From contig NZ_JACVOQ010000001.1 in assembly GCF_018882325.1 (NCBI RefSeq), forward strand, positions 186,001-250,000: a DNA stretch of 64,000 nucleotides, written 5' to 3'. Shown in pieces: positions 51,368 to 59,741 of the stretch. The first letter of the stretch is position 1; every line of letters begins with the position of its first letter. Both the position numbers and the translations under genes were made by a program. The notes below the pieces were generated by a model. It searched no databases and was not told the DNA's origin. It saw nothing but the letters and a program-made list of their open reading frames with translations. Source of the DNA: Polynucleobacter sp. 78F-HAINBA (lineage in GTDB: Bacteria; Pseudomonadota; Gammaproteobacteria; Burkholderiales; Burkholderiaceae).

Positions 51368-52261
51368 TCAAAGTGCGTTTAAAGGGATTTTTAGATACGC
51401 AACGCCATTGGCATCTGGCTCAGGAAAATGCCCGGCCCGAATATTCACCTGAATAGAAGGCAAAATTAATGTTGGCATTTCTAAGGTTTTATCTCGCGCT
51501 GTACGCATCTGTACAAATTGATCTTCAGTGACACCATCATGCACGTGAATATTGTTAGCTTTTTCATCGGCAACGGTAGTCATACCAGTGGCAGGACGAT
51601 TATTTGGTGGGTAGTCATGGCACATATACAGCTTGGTCTGGCCAGGATAAGACAAGATCTTCTGAATCGAGCGATAGAGTGTCTTCGCATCGCCACCAGG
51701 AAAGTCACAGCGAGCCGTACCAACATCTGGCATAAACAAGGTATCCCCTACAAAGATTGCATCACCGATTTCATAAGCCATGCAGGCAGGGGTATGGCCA
51801 GGCACAAAAAGCGCTTTTAAGGAAAGATTTCCAAAGACGAGTGACTCACCCTCTTTAAGTAAGTAGTCAAACTGGGCGCCATCAGCTTTAAAGCGATCAT
51901 CCAGATTGAAGACGCCTTTAAACACGGTTTGGACATTGATGATGTGATCCCCAATCACTAATTTACCGCCCAAGTGGCTTTGCAAGTAAGGGGCAGCAGT
52001 TAAATGGTCTGCATGGGCATGGGTCTCCAAAATCCAACTTACCTGAAGCTGGTGCTCTTTAACGAAAGCAATGACCTCATCAGCTGATTTGGTGCTAGTT
52101 CTGCCTGACTTAGGGTCGTAGTTCAGAACCGAATCGATGATGACGCACGGACTGCCATCATCTTCATAGACCACATAGGTGTAGGTCCAGGTGTCTGGAT
52201 CAAAAAAGTCCTTAATGAGCGGGTTTTGCTGTGTCGTCACGATATTCTTTCGATTGAACAA
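51368..52261 (-). CDS. Persulfide-dioxygenase-like MBL hydrolase (Blh type)
   Basis: 297 aa. Metal motif THAHADHLTAAP (H81, H83, D85, H86), then VPGHTPACMAYEIGDAIFVGD and MCHDYPPNNR as further ligands. The long form with an N-terminal NPLIKDFFDPDTWTYTYVV and the YDPKSGRT segment matches ETHE1/Blh-type persulfide dioxygenases, which oxidise glutathione persulfide to sulfite. The gene is preceded by an AT-rich palindrome and followed by its repressor gene. Sulfite made here could be exported by the divergent TauE-type permease. Confidence 0.88.
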   Translation of the reverse strand: MFNRKNIVTTQQNPLIKDFFDPDTWTYTYVVYEDDGSPCVIIDSVLNYDPKSGRTSTKSADEVIAFVKEHQLQVSWILETHAHADHLTAAPYLQSHLGGKLVIGDHIINVQTVFKGVFNLDDRFKADGAQFDYLLKEGESLVFGNLSLKALFVPGHTPACMAYEIGDAIFVGDTLFMPDVGTARCDFPGGDAKTLYRSIQKILSYPGQTKLYMCHDYPPNNRPATGMTTVADEKANNIHVHDGVTEDQFVQMRTARDKTLEMPTLILPSIQVNIRAGHFPEPDANGVAYLKIPLNAL

Positions 52262-52288
52262 ATATTATATATATTTATATACTATATT
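52261..52288. promoter_or_regulatory. 28-bp near-palindrome between the divergent sulfur genes
   Basis: AATAT, TA, TATATA, TT, TATATA, CT, ATATT: symmetric except for two mismatched pairs. It covers most of the 45-bp gap between the Blh-like gene and the TauE gene, so one repressor dimer (or two) could shut both directions. Similar in base composition to the 15-bp palindrome at 4226. Confidence 0.55.
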
Positions 52289-52306
52289 AATCTAAAATAA
52301 ATTGCA

Positions 52307-53131
52307 ATGGACTACTCAACCCTTATCAGCCCAGCACTAGGAATCCTAGTGGGCGTCCTTATGGGCCTCACCGGCGCCGGGGGCGGTATTTTGTCGGTCC
52401 CTTTACTAGTCTTCTTTCTAGGCCTCCCCATTGCAGAGGCAGCGCCGATTGCGCTCTGTGCTGTTGCCCTAGCCTCCAGTGTTGGAGCCATCCTGGGGTT
52501 AAGAAATAAAATCTTGCGCTACAAGGCGGCAGGATTCATGGCCCTCTTCGGTTTGGCGCTATCCCCTCTAGGGCTTTGGCTTGCCCCACAGATCCCGAAT
52601 GCACCACTACAGATTCTGTTTAGCTTGATTCTCTTATATGTAGCTGCCCGCTTATTGAGTCAAGCCCGCAATCAAATCAATGGCATCCCCGAAGCAAGCA
52701 GAAAGCCGCCTCCCTGCCTAATGAACCCAGCCATTGGAAAACTCCAATGGACCCTGCCCTGTGCGCGTGCATTGATGTTTGCCGGCAGCATCGCTGGCTT
52801 CTTATCTGGATTACTCGGTGTTGGTGGCGGCTTCATCATCGTCCCCGCCCTAAAACGCTATACCGATTTACCAATTAAATCCATTGTTGCCACCTCACTC
52901 GGGGTACTTGCCATCATCACTGGTGGAGGTGCGATTTTCTCAGCAGCTTCTGGCACTCTTAATATATTGGTAGCGGCACCATTTGCTCTGGCGGCATTAG
53001 GAGGGCTATTGATTGGACTCCTCTTAGGTAAAAAGTTAAGTGGTCCGCATACCCAACTCATTTTCTCGATCTTCACTCTAGCGATTGCAATTAGCCTACT
53101 CATTAAAGGTGTGCTAACTTTGAATCTGTGA
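52307..53131 (+). CDS. TauE/SafE-type sulfite exporter
   Basis: 274 aa, about eight helices. Family repeats: MGLTGAGGGILSVPLLVFFLGL (about 19-40) and FLSGLLGVGGGFIIVPALKRY (about 164-184). Divergent from the Blh-like persulfide dioxygenase and sharing its operator, so it probably exports the sulfite or thiosulfate produced. The stop overlaps the next start (GTGA). Confidence 0.88.
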   Translation: MDYSTLISPALGILVGVLMGLTGAGGGILSVPLLVFFLGLPIAEAAPIALCAVALASSVGAILGLRNKILRYKAAGFMALFGLALSPLGLWLAPQIPNAPLQILFSLILLYVAARLLSQARNQINGIPEASRKPPPCLMNPAIGKLQWTLPCARALMFAGSIAGFLSGLLGVGGGFIIVPALKRYTDLPIKSIVATSLGVLAIITGGGAIFSAASGTLNILVAAPFALAALGGLLIGLLLGKKLSGPHTQLIFSIFTLAIAISLLIKGVLTLNL

Positions 53132-53688
53132 AACGACCCCTTCTATCTTTTCTTCTTATTTCCTCTCTCGTACTGATGGGGGCTCTACTCATGACTCTGA
53201 AACCCAGCTCTTTTCTAACTAGCTCCGTGGCCACCATTTCCGGAACGGTCAGCAATCTCAATAATGAGCTTCTAGAATATGTAAACCCCGAAAAGCCTAC
53301 TCACGATCATTCTTCGGTGTATTACCAGCGCTTCTTTATATCCAAATTTACTTTAGGTGACCGTGCTATTGAAGCCAAATTCTCAACGCCTATGGTGGTG
53401 GGTGATGGCGATACTGTGACAGTCTCTGGCTATCAAAAAGGCAATGGCTTTCAGGTGCTTGCTTATGCCAATCAGACTCAGAAAGTAAGTCAGCATGAGA
53501 ACTGGATTGTCTTAGGTCTAGGCGCTATATTCTTCTTGGCTATTGCAGTGGGTCTTCTCAATTCAGAATTGGTGGCTGAGGGTGCTTTAGTGCCCAAGAT
53601 ATTTCTTCTGGGCTTTGTAGGTGTCGCCATGTATATGGGCTATCGCGCCCTACTGATACGAGAGGCAATCTCACTGCTTCAAAGCTAG
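53128..53688 (+). CDS. Uncharacterised membrane protein (186 aa)
   Basis: GTG start coupled by overlap to the TauE gene. One helix at about 6-24 (LSFLLISSLVLMGALLMTL), a periplasmic domain (about 25-130) of beta strands (ATISGTVSNLNNELLEY; DTVTVSGYQKGNGFQVLAY), and two more helices (about 127-147 and 155-175). It contains HDHSSVYYQRF. The beta domain looks like a small OB- or NfeD-like barrel. The position in the operon suggests a partner of the exporter; function unknown. Confidence 0.55.
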   Translation: MKRPLLSFLLISSLVLMGALLMTLKPSSFLTSSVATISGTVSNLNNELLEYVNPEKPTHDHSSVYYQRFFISKFTLGDRAIEAKFSTPMVVGDGDTVTVSGYQKGNGFQVLAYANQTQKVSQHENWIVLGLGAIFFLAIAVGLLNSELVAEGALVPKIFLLGFVGVAMYMGYRALLIREAISLLQS

Positions 53689-53719
53689 CCAGGTGAACTA
53701 CTTCATTACACCTCAATAG

Positions 53720-53745
53720 AAAAAGCCCTCTTTCGAGGGCTTTTT
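53720..53745. terminator. Bidirectional terminator
   Basis: 11-bp stem AAAAAGCCCTC/GAGGGCTTTTT with TTTC loop; separates the sulfite exporter operon from livF. Confidence 0.92.
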
Positions 53746-53767
53746 AACAAACTGAGTACTGTTAATC

Positions 53768-54496
53768 TTAGTGACCGCCAGCACCACCCAAGTAAGCTGC
53801 TTTTACAGCTGGATCATGCATCAACTTGTCGGCTGGACCATGAGTAGCAATCTTGCCATTCTCAAGTACATAACCATAGTCAGCAACGTTCAGAGCTGCG
53901 GCAGCAAATTGCTCAACCAATAACATGGTTACGCCTTGAGATTTGAGGTTAGAAATAATCTTAAATACTTCTTCAACCAAAATTGGCGCCAGACCCATTG
54001 ACGGCTCATCCAAGAGAATGATCTCTGGGTTGAGCATCACGGCACGAGCCATCGCCAACATCTGTTGCTCACCACCTGACAATGTTCCAGCCAATTGGTT
54101 GCGACGTTCTTTTAAGCGTGGGAACATTTCTAGAGCGCGCTCTAGATCGCTCTTGATATCGCCTTTTGGACGGCTCCCTGTAAAGCGTGGGAATGCGCCT
54201 AACAAGAGGTTGTCATTGACTGACATAGTCGTAAACACACGACGACCTTCTGGGCTATGAGCCAAACCTAAGCGGGCGATTTTATGAGAGTCGTAACCAT
54301 CAATTTTTTCGCCACCCAAGGTTACTTCACCACCAGTTGGCTTAATCATGCCGGTGATAGCACGCATGGTTGTTGTTTTACCGGCGCCGTTTGACCCGAT
54401 CAAAGTAATGACTTGTCCTTTAGGAACATCAATATTGATGCCGTGCAGAACTTTTACTTTGCCGTAGCCTGCTTCAAGATTCTTAATAGATAACAT
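53768..54496 (-). CDS. livF: Branched-chain amino-acid ABC transporter ATPase LivF
   Basis: 242 aa. Walker A GSNGAGKTT (about 34-42), the LivF-type AHSPEGRRVF, the ABC signature LSGGEQQMLAMARA (about 139-152) and Walker B IILLDEPSMGL (about 159-169). It energises import with LivG. Last gene of the liv cluster, 31 nt after the fused livM-livG. Confidence 0.95.
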   Translation of the reverse strand: MLSIKNLEAGYGKVKVLHGINIDVPKGQVITLIGSNGAGKTTTMRAITGMIKPTGGEVTLGGEKIDGYDSHKIARLGLAHSPEGRRVFTTMSVNDNLLLGAFPRFTGSRPKGDIKSDLERALEMFPRLKERRNQLAGTLSGGEQQMLAMARAVMLNPEIILLDEPSMGLAPILVEEVFKIISNLKSQGVTMLLVEQFAAAALNVADYGYVLENGKIATHGPADKLMHDPAVKAAYLGGAGGH

Positions 54497-54527
54497 GGTA
54501 TTTACCGATTCAATATGGTTCTAGTGA

Positions 54528-56456
54528 TTAAGTACCCAAGTAGGCATGAATCACCTTCTCGTCTGCCTGAACTTCAGCTGGTTTACCTTCTGCAATCTTC
54601 TGACCGAAGTCCAATACAGAAACGGTATCGCAAACTGACATCACCACATCCATGTGATGCTCAATCAGGATGAAGGTAATACCGCTATCGCGGATCTTAC
54701 GAATAATGCGCAAGAGTTCTTTAATGTCAGGAGCTGTCAAGCCTGCTGCCGGCTCATCCAACAAGAGCAACTCAGGATCCAATGCCAAGGCACGAGCAAT
54801 CTCTAGCAAGCGCTGCTTACCGTATGGCAAGTTACGTGCTTCTTCGTTAGCTAAGTCATCTAAACCAACAAACTTGAGGAGCGCCATTGCACGAGCATGA
54901 GCATCAGCCTCTTCACGCTTGTAGCGTGGCAGATTCAAAGCAATTTCCACCATGTTTGACTTGAAGGTGTGATGCAAACCAACCAAAATATTTTGGATAG
55001 CAGTCATTTCACCGAAAAGCTGAACGTTTTGGAAGGTACGTGCAATACCAGATAAGGCGATGTCGGAAGATGTCTTACCAACAACGCTTTCGCCAGCGTA
55101 CAACACGTTACCTGCTGTAGGCACATAAATACCAGTCAACACGTTCATCATCGTACTCTTACCGGAGCCGTTAGGACCGATCAAGCCATGAATAGTGCCG
55201 CGCTTGATGCTCAGATCAACGTTGTTCAATGCTTTCAGGCCACCGAACTGCATCAATACAGAGTCAACTTTCAAGAGCTCAGCACCAGTATCTGCGTTGG
55301 ATACATTGCTAATGAAGCTAATAGAGTCATCCACTGCTTCAGCATCACCACCACGAGTAGTTTTAGCTTTGCCAACGATTGACTGATAGAAGCTCTTTGC
55401 AAAACCAACGATACCGTTTTGCAAGTAGTACACGACCAATAAAATCATGAAGCCGAAAATACTCAAGCGCCAGTCAGAAATCGTATTGAGCCAGAATGAG
55501 AATGCTGCCAAGCCCACTACGCCAGCGATAGGTACAGCAACGCGACGCGGTGTAGTTGTCTTCTTAGACAAGGCCATACCAGCACCAACCAGCACTACAA
55601 CTGCAATGATCGAAGCAACGATACGGAACAAGTTGATGTCGTCCAAGAGCTTAGGCAACAACACAATGATGGCTGCACCAATCAAGGCGCCGAGGCGAGA
55701 CTTACGTCCACCCATGATGATACCGAGCAAGAACAAAACAGCGAGTTCGTTGTTGTAAGTATTTGGTGAAATGTATTGCTCTGAATAAGCATACAAACAA
55801 CCAGCCAAACCAGCAAAGCCAGCGCTGATTACGAATGCGATCACCTTAAAACGATATACGGAAACACCCATACAGTCACAGGCAATTGGGCTATCACGCA
55901 AGGCCTCAAAGGCGCGACCAATTTGTGACTTCACAAAACGGTCTACAACGATCATGGAAATGATCAAGATGACGCCAACCAACCAGAAGTATTCTGCCTT
56001 GGTCATTGGTACGCCCATTAAATCAGGCTTTGGAATCTTGATACCCAATGGGCCTTCAGTCAACCAAGTCATCTCGTTAATGAGAATCTGTGCAATCGTT
56101 CCAAAAGCCAAGGTCACCATCGCCAAATAAGGTCCGATTACCTTCAATGCTGGCAATGCCAAGATACCGCCGAAGATGGAAGTCACCACGATAGATGCTG
56201 GCAGTGTTCCCCAGATAGTCCAACCAAAGTGGAAGTACAGAACACCAGCGGTATATGAACCGATACCAAACAGCGCTGCGTGACCTAAGGAAACCTGACC
56301 AACATAACCCACCACGATATCCAAACCAAATAACAAAATGGTGTAGATCAGAATGGTTTCAACTAAGTGAATGTAATAAGGATTGTGAATAAATAACGGC
56401 AGGGTAAAGAGTGCCGCGATCGCAATTAATAGAGGTATTAGGGACTTCTTCATCAT
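54528..56456 (-). CDS. Fused LivM permease and LivG ATPase
   Basis: 642 aa, about the sum of LivM (about 360) and LivG (about 255). The N-terminal part is a ten-helix permease (GYVGQVSLGHAALFGIGSYT, about 50-69; the ALRDSPIACDCMGV EAA-like loop, about 185-198). After a linker (about 350-395) the ATPase begins: Walker A GPNGSGKST (about 425-433), signature NLPYGKQRLLEIARALA and Walker B LLLLDEPAAGL. Fusion of these two subunits is known in betaproteobacteria. Overlaps livH by 1 nt. Confidence 0.93.
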   Translation of the reverse strand: MMKKSLIPLLIAIAALFTLPLFIHNPYYIHLVETILIYTILLFGLDIVVGYVGQVSLGHAALFGIGSYTAGVLYFHFGWTIWGTLPASIVVTSIFGGILALPALKVIGPYLAMVTLAFGTIAQILINEMTWLTEGPLGIKIPKPDLMGVPMTKAEYFWLVGVILIISMIVVDRFVKSQIGRAFEALRDSPIACDCMGVSVYRFKVIAFVISAGFAGLAGCLYAYSEQYISPNTYNNELAVLFLLGIIMGGRKSRLGALIGAAIIVLLPKLLDDINLFRIVASIIAVVVLVGAGMALSKKTTTPRRVAVPIAGVVGLAAFSFWLNTISDWRLSIFGFMILLVVYYLQNGIVGFAKSFYQSIVGKAKTTRGGDAEAVDDSISFISNVSNADTGAELLKVDSVLMQFGGLKALNNVDLSIKRGTIHGLIGPNGSGKSTMMNVLTGIYVPTAGNVLYAGESVVGKTSSDIALSGIARTFQNVQLFGEMTAIQNILVGLHHTFKSNMVEIALNLPRYKREEADAHARAMALLKFVGLDDLANEEARNLPYGKQRLLEIARALALDPELLLLDEPAAGLTAPDIKELLRIIRKIRDSGITFILIEHHMDVVMSVCDTVSVLDFGQKIAEGKPAEVQADEKVIHAYLGT

Positions 56457-57334
56457 TAAACTTTCTTAATTGCAGATTTACCAAAGAGGCCAGATGGTTT
56501 GTATGCAAGCACTAGCAAGAGCAAGATCAAACCTGGCACATCTTTGTAGCCAGTAGAAATATAGAAACCGGTTGCAGTCTCAACGATACCCAGAATCAAA
56601 CCGCCCACAATGATTCCCATACCGCTTGAGAGGCCACCAATAATCGCCACTGCAAAAGCCTTTAAGCCTAAGGCGCCGCCCATACTCGCACCAGTCAATG
56701 TCAGAGGTGCAATCAATACGCCGGCAAACGCTGCAGTTAAGGAAGAAAGCGCATAAGAGAAGGTAATCACCACACTAGTGTTGATACCCATCAAACCTGC
56801 TGCATCGCGATCGTTTGCAGTTGCAACCACCGCTTTACCGTAAATTGTTTTACGGTTAAAAAATTCTACCAACATCATCATTACTAAAGCACCAACCACT
56901 ACCAAAATTTCCATTGGCAAAATGTTTGCGCCGAGGAATTCCATTGGCTCCATTGGCAATGGTGATGGGAATGGCAATGCATCACGACCCCAGATATTTT
57001 CAGCTACGTTCTTGAAAATAATACCGAGCGCAATGGTGGACATAATCCAACCAAACTCAGATTTAATTTTGATAGCTGGACGCACACCGATGAGCTCAAC
57101 AAAGCCACCCTGCAACATTCCAAATAAGCAAACTACGGGAATCATGACCCAATAGTTCATGCCAAAAGTGTCTACGCAGGTTAAACCTACGAGAGCACCT
57201 AACATCAGCGCTTCACCTTGACCGAAGTTCAAAGTGCCTGATGTGGCAAAAGTTAGCTGGAAACCGAAAGCGATTACCGCATAGATCATCCCCACCGCGA
57301 TACCGCTTGAGAGGATTTGTGCAAGCATGTCCAT
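56456..57334 (-). CDS. livH: Branched-chain amino-acid ABC permease LivH
   Basis: 292 aa, eight helices. Family blocks: GIAVGMIYAVIAFGFQLTFATSGTLNFGQGEALMLG at the N-terminus and AANDRDAAGLMGI-like EAA loop (ATANDRDAAGLMGINTS, about 172-188). It pairs with the LivM half of the fusion. Follows the binding-protein gene across a terminator-like hairpin, so it is expressed at a lower level than livK or from its own promoter. Confidence 0.93.
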   Translation of the reverse strand: MDMLAQILSSGIAVGMIYAVIAFGFQLTFATSGTLNFGQGEALMLGALVGLTCVDTFGMNYWVMIPVVCLFGMLQGGFVELIGVRPAIKIKSEFGWIMSTIALGIIFKNVAENIWGRDALPFPSPLPMEPMEFLGANILPMEILVVVGALVMMMLVEFFNRKTIYGKAVVATANDRDAAGLMGINTSVVITFSYALSSLTAAFAGVLIAPLTLTGASMGGALGLKAFAVAIIGGLSSGMGIIVGGLILGIVETATGFYISTGYKDVPGLILLLLVLAYKPSGLFGKSAIKKV

Positions 57335-57398
57335 TTTTTTGGCCTAAAAGAAAATACTTAAAACTGTTTTATTAACGAATCCGACATTGTAAGCAAAA

Positions 57399-57417
57399 CG
57401 CCGCTTTTTGGGCGGCG
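57399..57417 (-). terminator. Hairpin between livK and livH
   Basis: CGCCGC/GCGGCG with a 7-nt loop, on the minus strand followed by TTTTG. Likely a partial terminator giving more binding protein than transporter. Confidence 0.6.
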
Positions 57418-57480
57418 CTTTGCGTTTACTAATGCTGCAGTGCAAAATAAATATTCAGATTGCCCGCTTGATAAGGTGAA

Positions 57481-58665
57481 TTACTTCTTCTTAGCAGTTG
57501 CGTCCTCAGCATTCAAGAACTCAACGCGACCATTTTCAACTACACCCATCACTACGTCTTTCATCTTGATAGCGTCATGATCAGTTGCAGAGAATGGCTT
57601 GTTGTAAGTAATAACAACGCCATCAACTGGAGTCTTCAGATCTTGCAATGCTGCAACAATCTTTGGTCCTTCAGTGCTGTTTGCTTGCTTGATCGCTGCT
57701 GCCAAGAGGTAAACAGAGTCATATCCTTGTGCCGCAGAAACTGGAGATGCAATGTTGTTGTTCTTAGGCTTGAACTCGGCCAAGTAAGCTGCTTGGAAAG
57801 CTTTACGCTTAGCAGTTGTAGATGGAGTTTGAATGTAGGTTTGTGGCATTGTTGCGCCGTTACCATTCTTACCAGCTGTATCAATGAAGCTAGCCATAGA
57901 CAATGTCCATGAACCGATCATTGGCTTCTTCCAACCCAACTTCGCCATACCGTTAGCAATTTGTGCCAACTCAGGTCCAATTGCGTAAGTCAAAATCACA
58001 TCAGCACCAGCATTTTTTGCTTTGAGCAATTGTGAAGTCATATCTACGTCACCAATGTTGAATTTCTCAACTGCTACTGGTGTTACGCCATAGCCCTTCA
58101 ATGCCTTCTCTAAGTCTTCACGACCCAACTGACCGTAGTTTGTAGAGTCAGCCAAGATTGCTACACGCTTCAAGCCACGCTTCTCAACCGCTTCTTTAGC
58201 AATTAATGGAGCCTGGATGTTGTCAGGAGCAGCATTACGGAAAACATAGTTTTCTGGTGCATTAGGGAATTGCTTGGTCAAGATTGAACCAGTAGCAACG
58301 TTGTTCATTACTGGAATCTTGGCATCTTGATAGAAGCGCTGTGAGGCTAATGCCACACCAGTGTTGATGTAACCCAAAGTAGCAACTACTTTTTCGTTAT
58401 TGATCAACTCTTGAGCAATTTGTACGCCACGCTCATTTTTTGCTTCGTCATCGCGTTCAACCAAAACGATTTTGTTTCCGTTAATACCGCCAGCGGCATT
58501 AATTTCTTTTGCAGCCAAGCGCACACCGTCACGCATACTCACACCCATGGATGCGGAGCCGCCAGTAAATGGACCAGAAACACCAAGCTTGATATCGGCA
58601 GCGTAAGCGCCAGTTGTTAACATTGCCGCAGCAGCTACAGCAAAAATGTGATGACGAATATTCAT
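57481..58665 (-). CDS. livK: Branched-chain amino-acid binding protein LivK-like
   Basis: 394 aa. Signal peptide through residue 22 (AAAAMLTTGAYA), then IKLGVSGPFTGGSASMGVSMRDGVRLAAKEINAAGGI, the classic type I periplasmic binding protein start. The ligand is probably a branched-chain or related amino acid or amide. Followed by a hairpin and the permease genes. Confidence 0.92.
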   Translation of the reverse strand: MNIRHHIFAVAAAAMLTTGAYAADIKLGVSGPFTGGSASMGVSMRDGVRLAAKEINAAGGINGNKIVLVERDDEAKNERGVQIAQELINNEKVVATLGYINTGVALASQRFYQDAKIPVMNNVATGSILTKQFPNAPENYVFRNAAPDNIQAPLIAKEAVEKRGLKRVAILADSTNYGQLGREDLEKALKGYGVTPVAVEKFNIGDVDMTSQLLKAKNAGADVILTYAIGPELAQIANGMAKLGWKKPMIGSWTLSMASFIDTAGKNGNGATMPQTYIQTPSTTAKRKAFQAAYLAEFKPKNNNIASPVSAAQGYDSVYLLAAAIKQANSTEGPKIVAALQDLKTPVDGVVITYNKPFSATDHDAIKMKDVVMGVVENGRVEFLNAEDATAKKK

Positions 58666-58811
58666 AAAGTCTCCATGACTAAAAATGCTAATTAAATAAA
58701 TTCTTTTTTAGGTACAACTTGAAACGAATAGCCATCTTACAGTTAATGTAGGGGCAAAAAAACGGTGTTTGTATTAGGGTTTTACATTAGCCCTGAAAGA
58801 TAAAAGTCGTT

Positions 58812-59741
58812 TTAAAAAAACTTACGAACTTGAGCTTGTAAGCTCGGCCAGAAAAGATTGATGATGAGGCCAGCAATTACCAAGCTGGCAGCCTCAACTT
58901 TCCAGGGTGGCAAAGCCTCCCCCAAAAAGAAAGCAGATGCCCCCATTCCAAAGATGGGTACCAATAAAGGTGCTGGGGCTACCAGTGCCGCAGGGTGTTT
59001 TGACAGCAACCAACCCCAAGCGGCATAGCCAAACAAGGTATTGGCCCAAGACTGCCATAGGACCCCAACCCAAGCCCCTAAGGGAGCGGCTAAGGTCACA
59101 TCCCACAAGTGGGCTACACCACCCTCAAAGATCAGCGCAATCAGTACCAACGGTGGAATCGAGAAGGCGCTAGCCCACACTACGTATGACAGCATATTGA
59201 TCGAACCAGCCTGGCGACTCACCGTGTTCGCAATTCCCCAGGAGAGGCCCGCAAAGACCACCAGCGCCAAACCTAAGAATGTTGTTGTTGAATCTGTGTG
59301 CAGCGCAATAATTCCAAGGCCAAGCAAAGCGATACCAACTGCGACTGCCTGATATCGCTTGAGACCCTCTTTGGCAAACAGCATGGCAAAGCCAATGGTA
59401 AAAAATACTTGGGTCTGAACTACAAGCGAGGCTAAGCCCGGAGAAATTTGACTATTCACTGCGTAGTACATGACACCAAATTGCCCAACCCCAGTGGCTA
59501 ATCCGTAAATACAGAGATTGCTCCAGGCTATTTTTGGCCTAGGCATAAAAAAGACTAAGGGCAATAAAACAAAGATATAGCGTAATGCGGCAAAGTAAAA
59601 CGGCGGGAAAGATGCCAGACTATTTTTGATAACAACAAAGTTGGTTCCCCACACCGCAACAATGGCGAGCGCTAACAGCAAGTGACTTGCTGGGAGCCCA
59701 GCATTGGAGTGCGAGCCGCCTTGAATTTTTGAACTACTCAC
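58812..59741 (-). CDS. EamA-family (DMT) transporter
   Basis: 309 aa with ten helices in two EamA repeats (VAVWGTNFVVIKNSLASFPPFYFAALRYIF; VFAGLSWGIANTVSRQAG). Related to amino-acid or metabolite exporters such as EamA/YdcZ/RhaT; substrate unknown. The start overlaps the end of the GMC oxidoreductase gene by 8 nt, so they are cotranscribed. Confidence 0.88.
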   Translation of the reverse strand: MSSSKIQGGSHSNAGLPASHLLLALAIVAVWGTNFVVIKNSLASFPPFYFAALRYIFVLLPLVFFMPRPKIAWSNLCIYGLATGVGQFGVMYYAVNSQISPGLASLVVQTQVFFTIGFAMLFAKEGLKRYQAVAVGIALLGLGIIALHTDSTTTFLGLALVVFAGLSWGIANTVSRQAGSINMLSYVVWASAFSIPPLVLIALIFEGGVAHLWDVTLAAPLGAWVGVLWQSWANTLFGYAAWGWLLSKHPAALVAPAPLLVPIFGMGASAFFLGEALPPWKVEAASLVIAGLIINLFWPSLQAQVRKFF

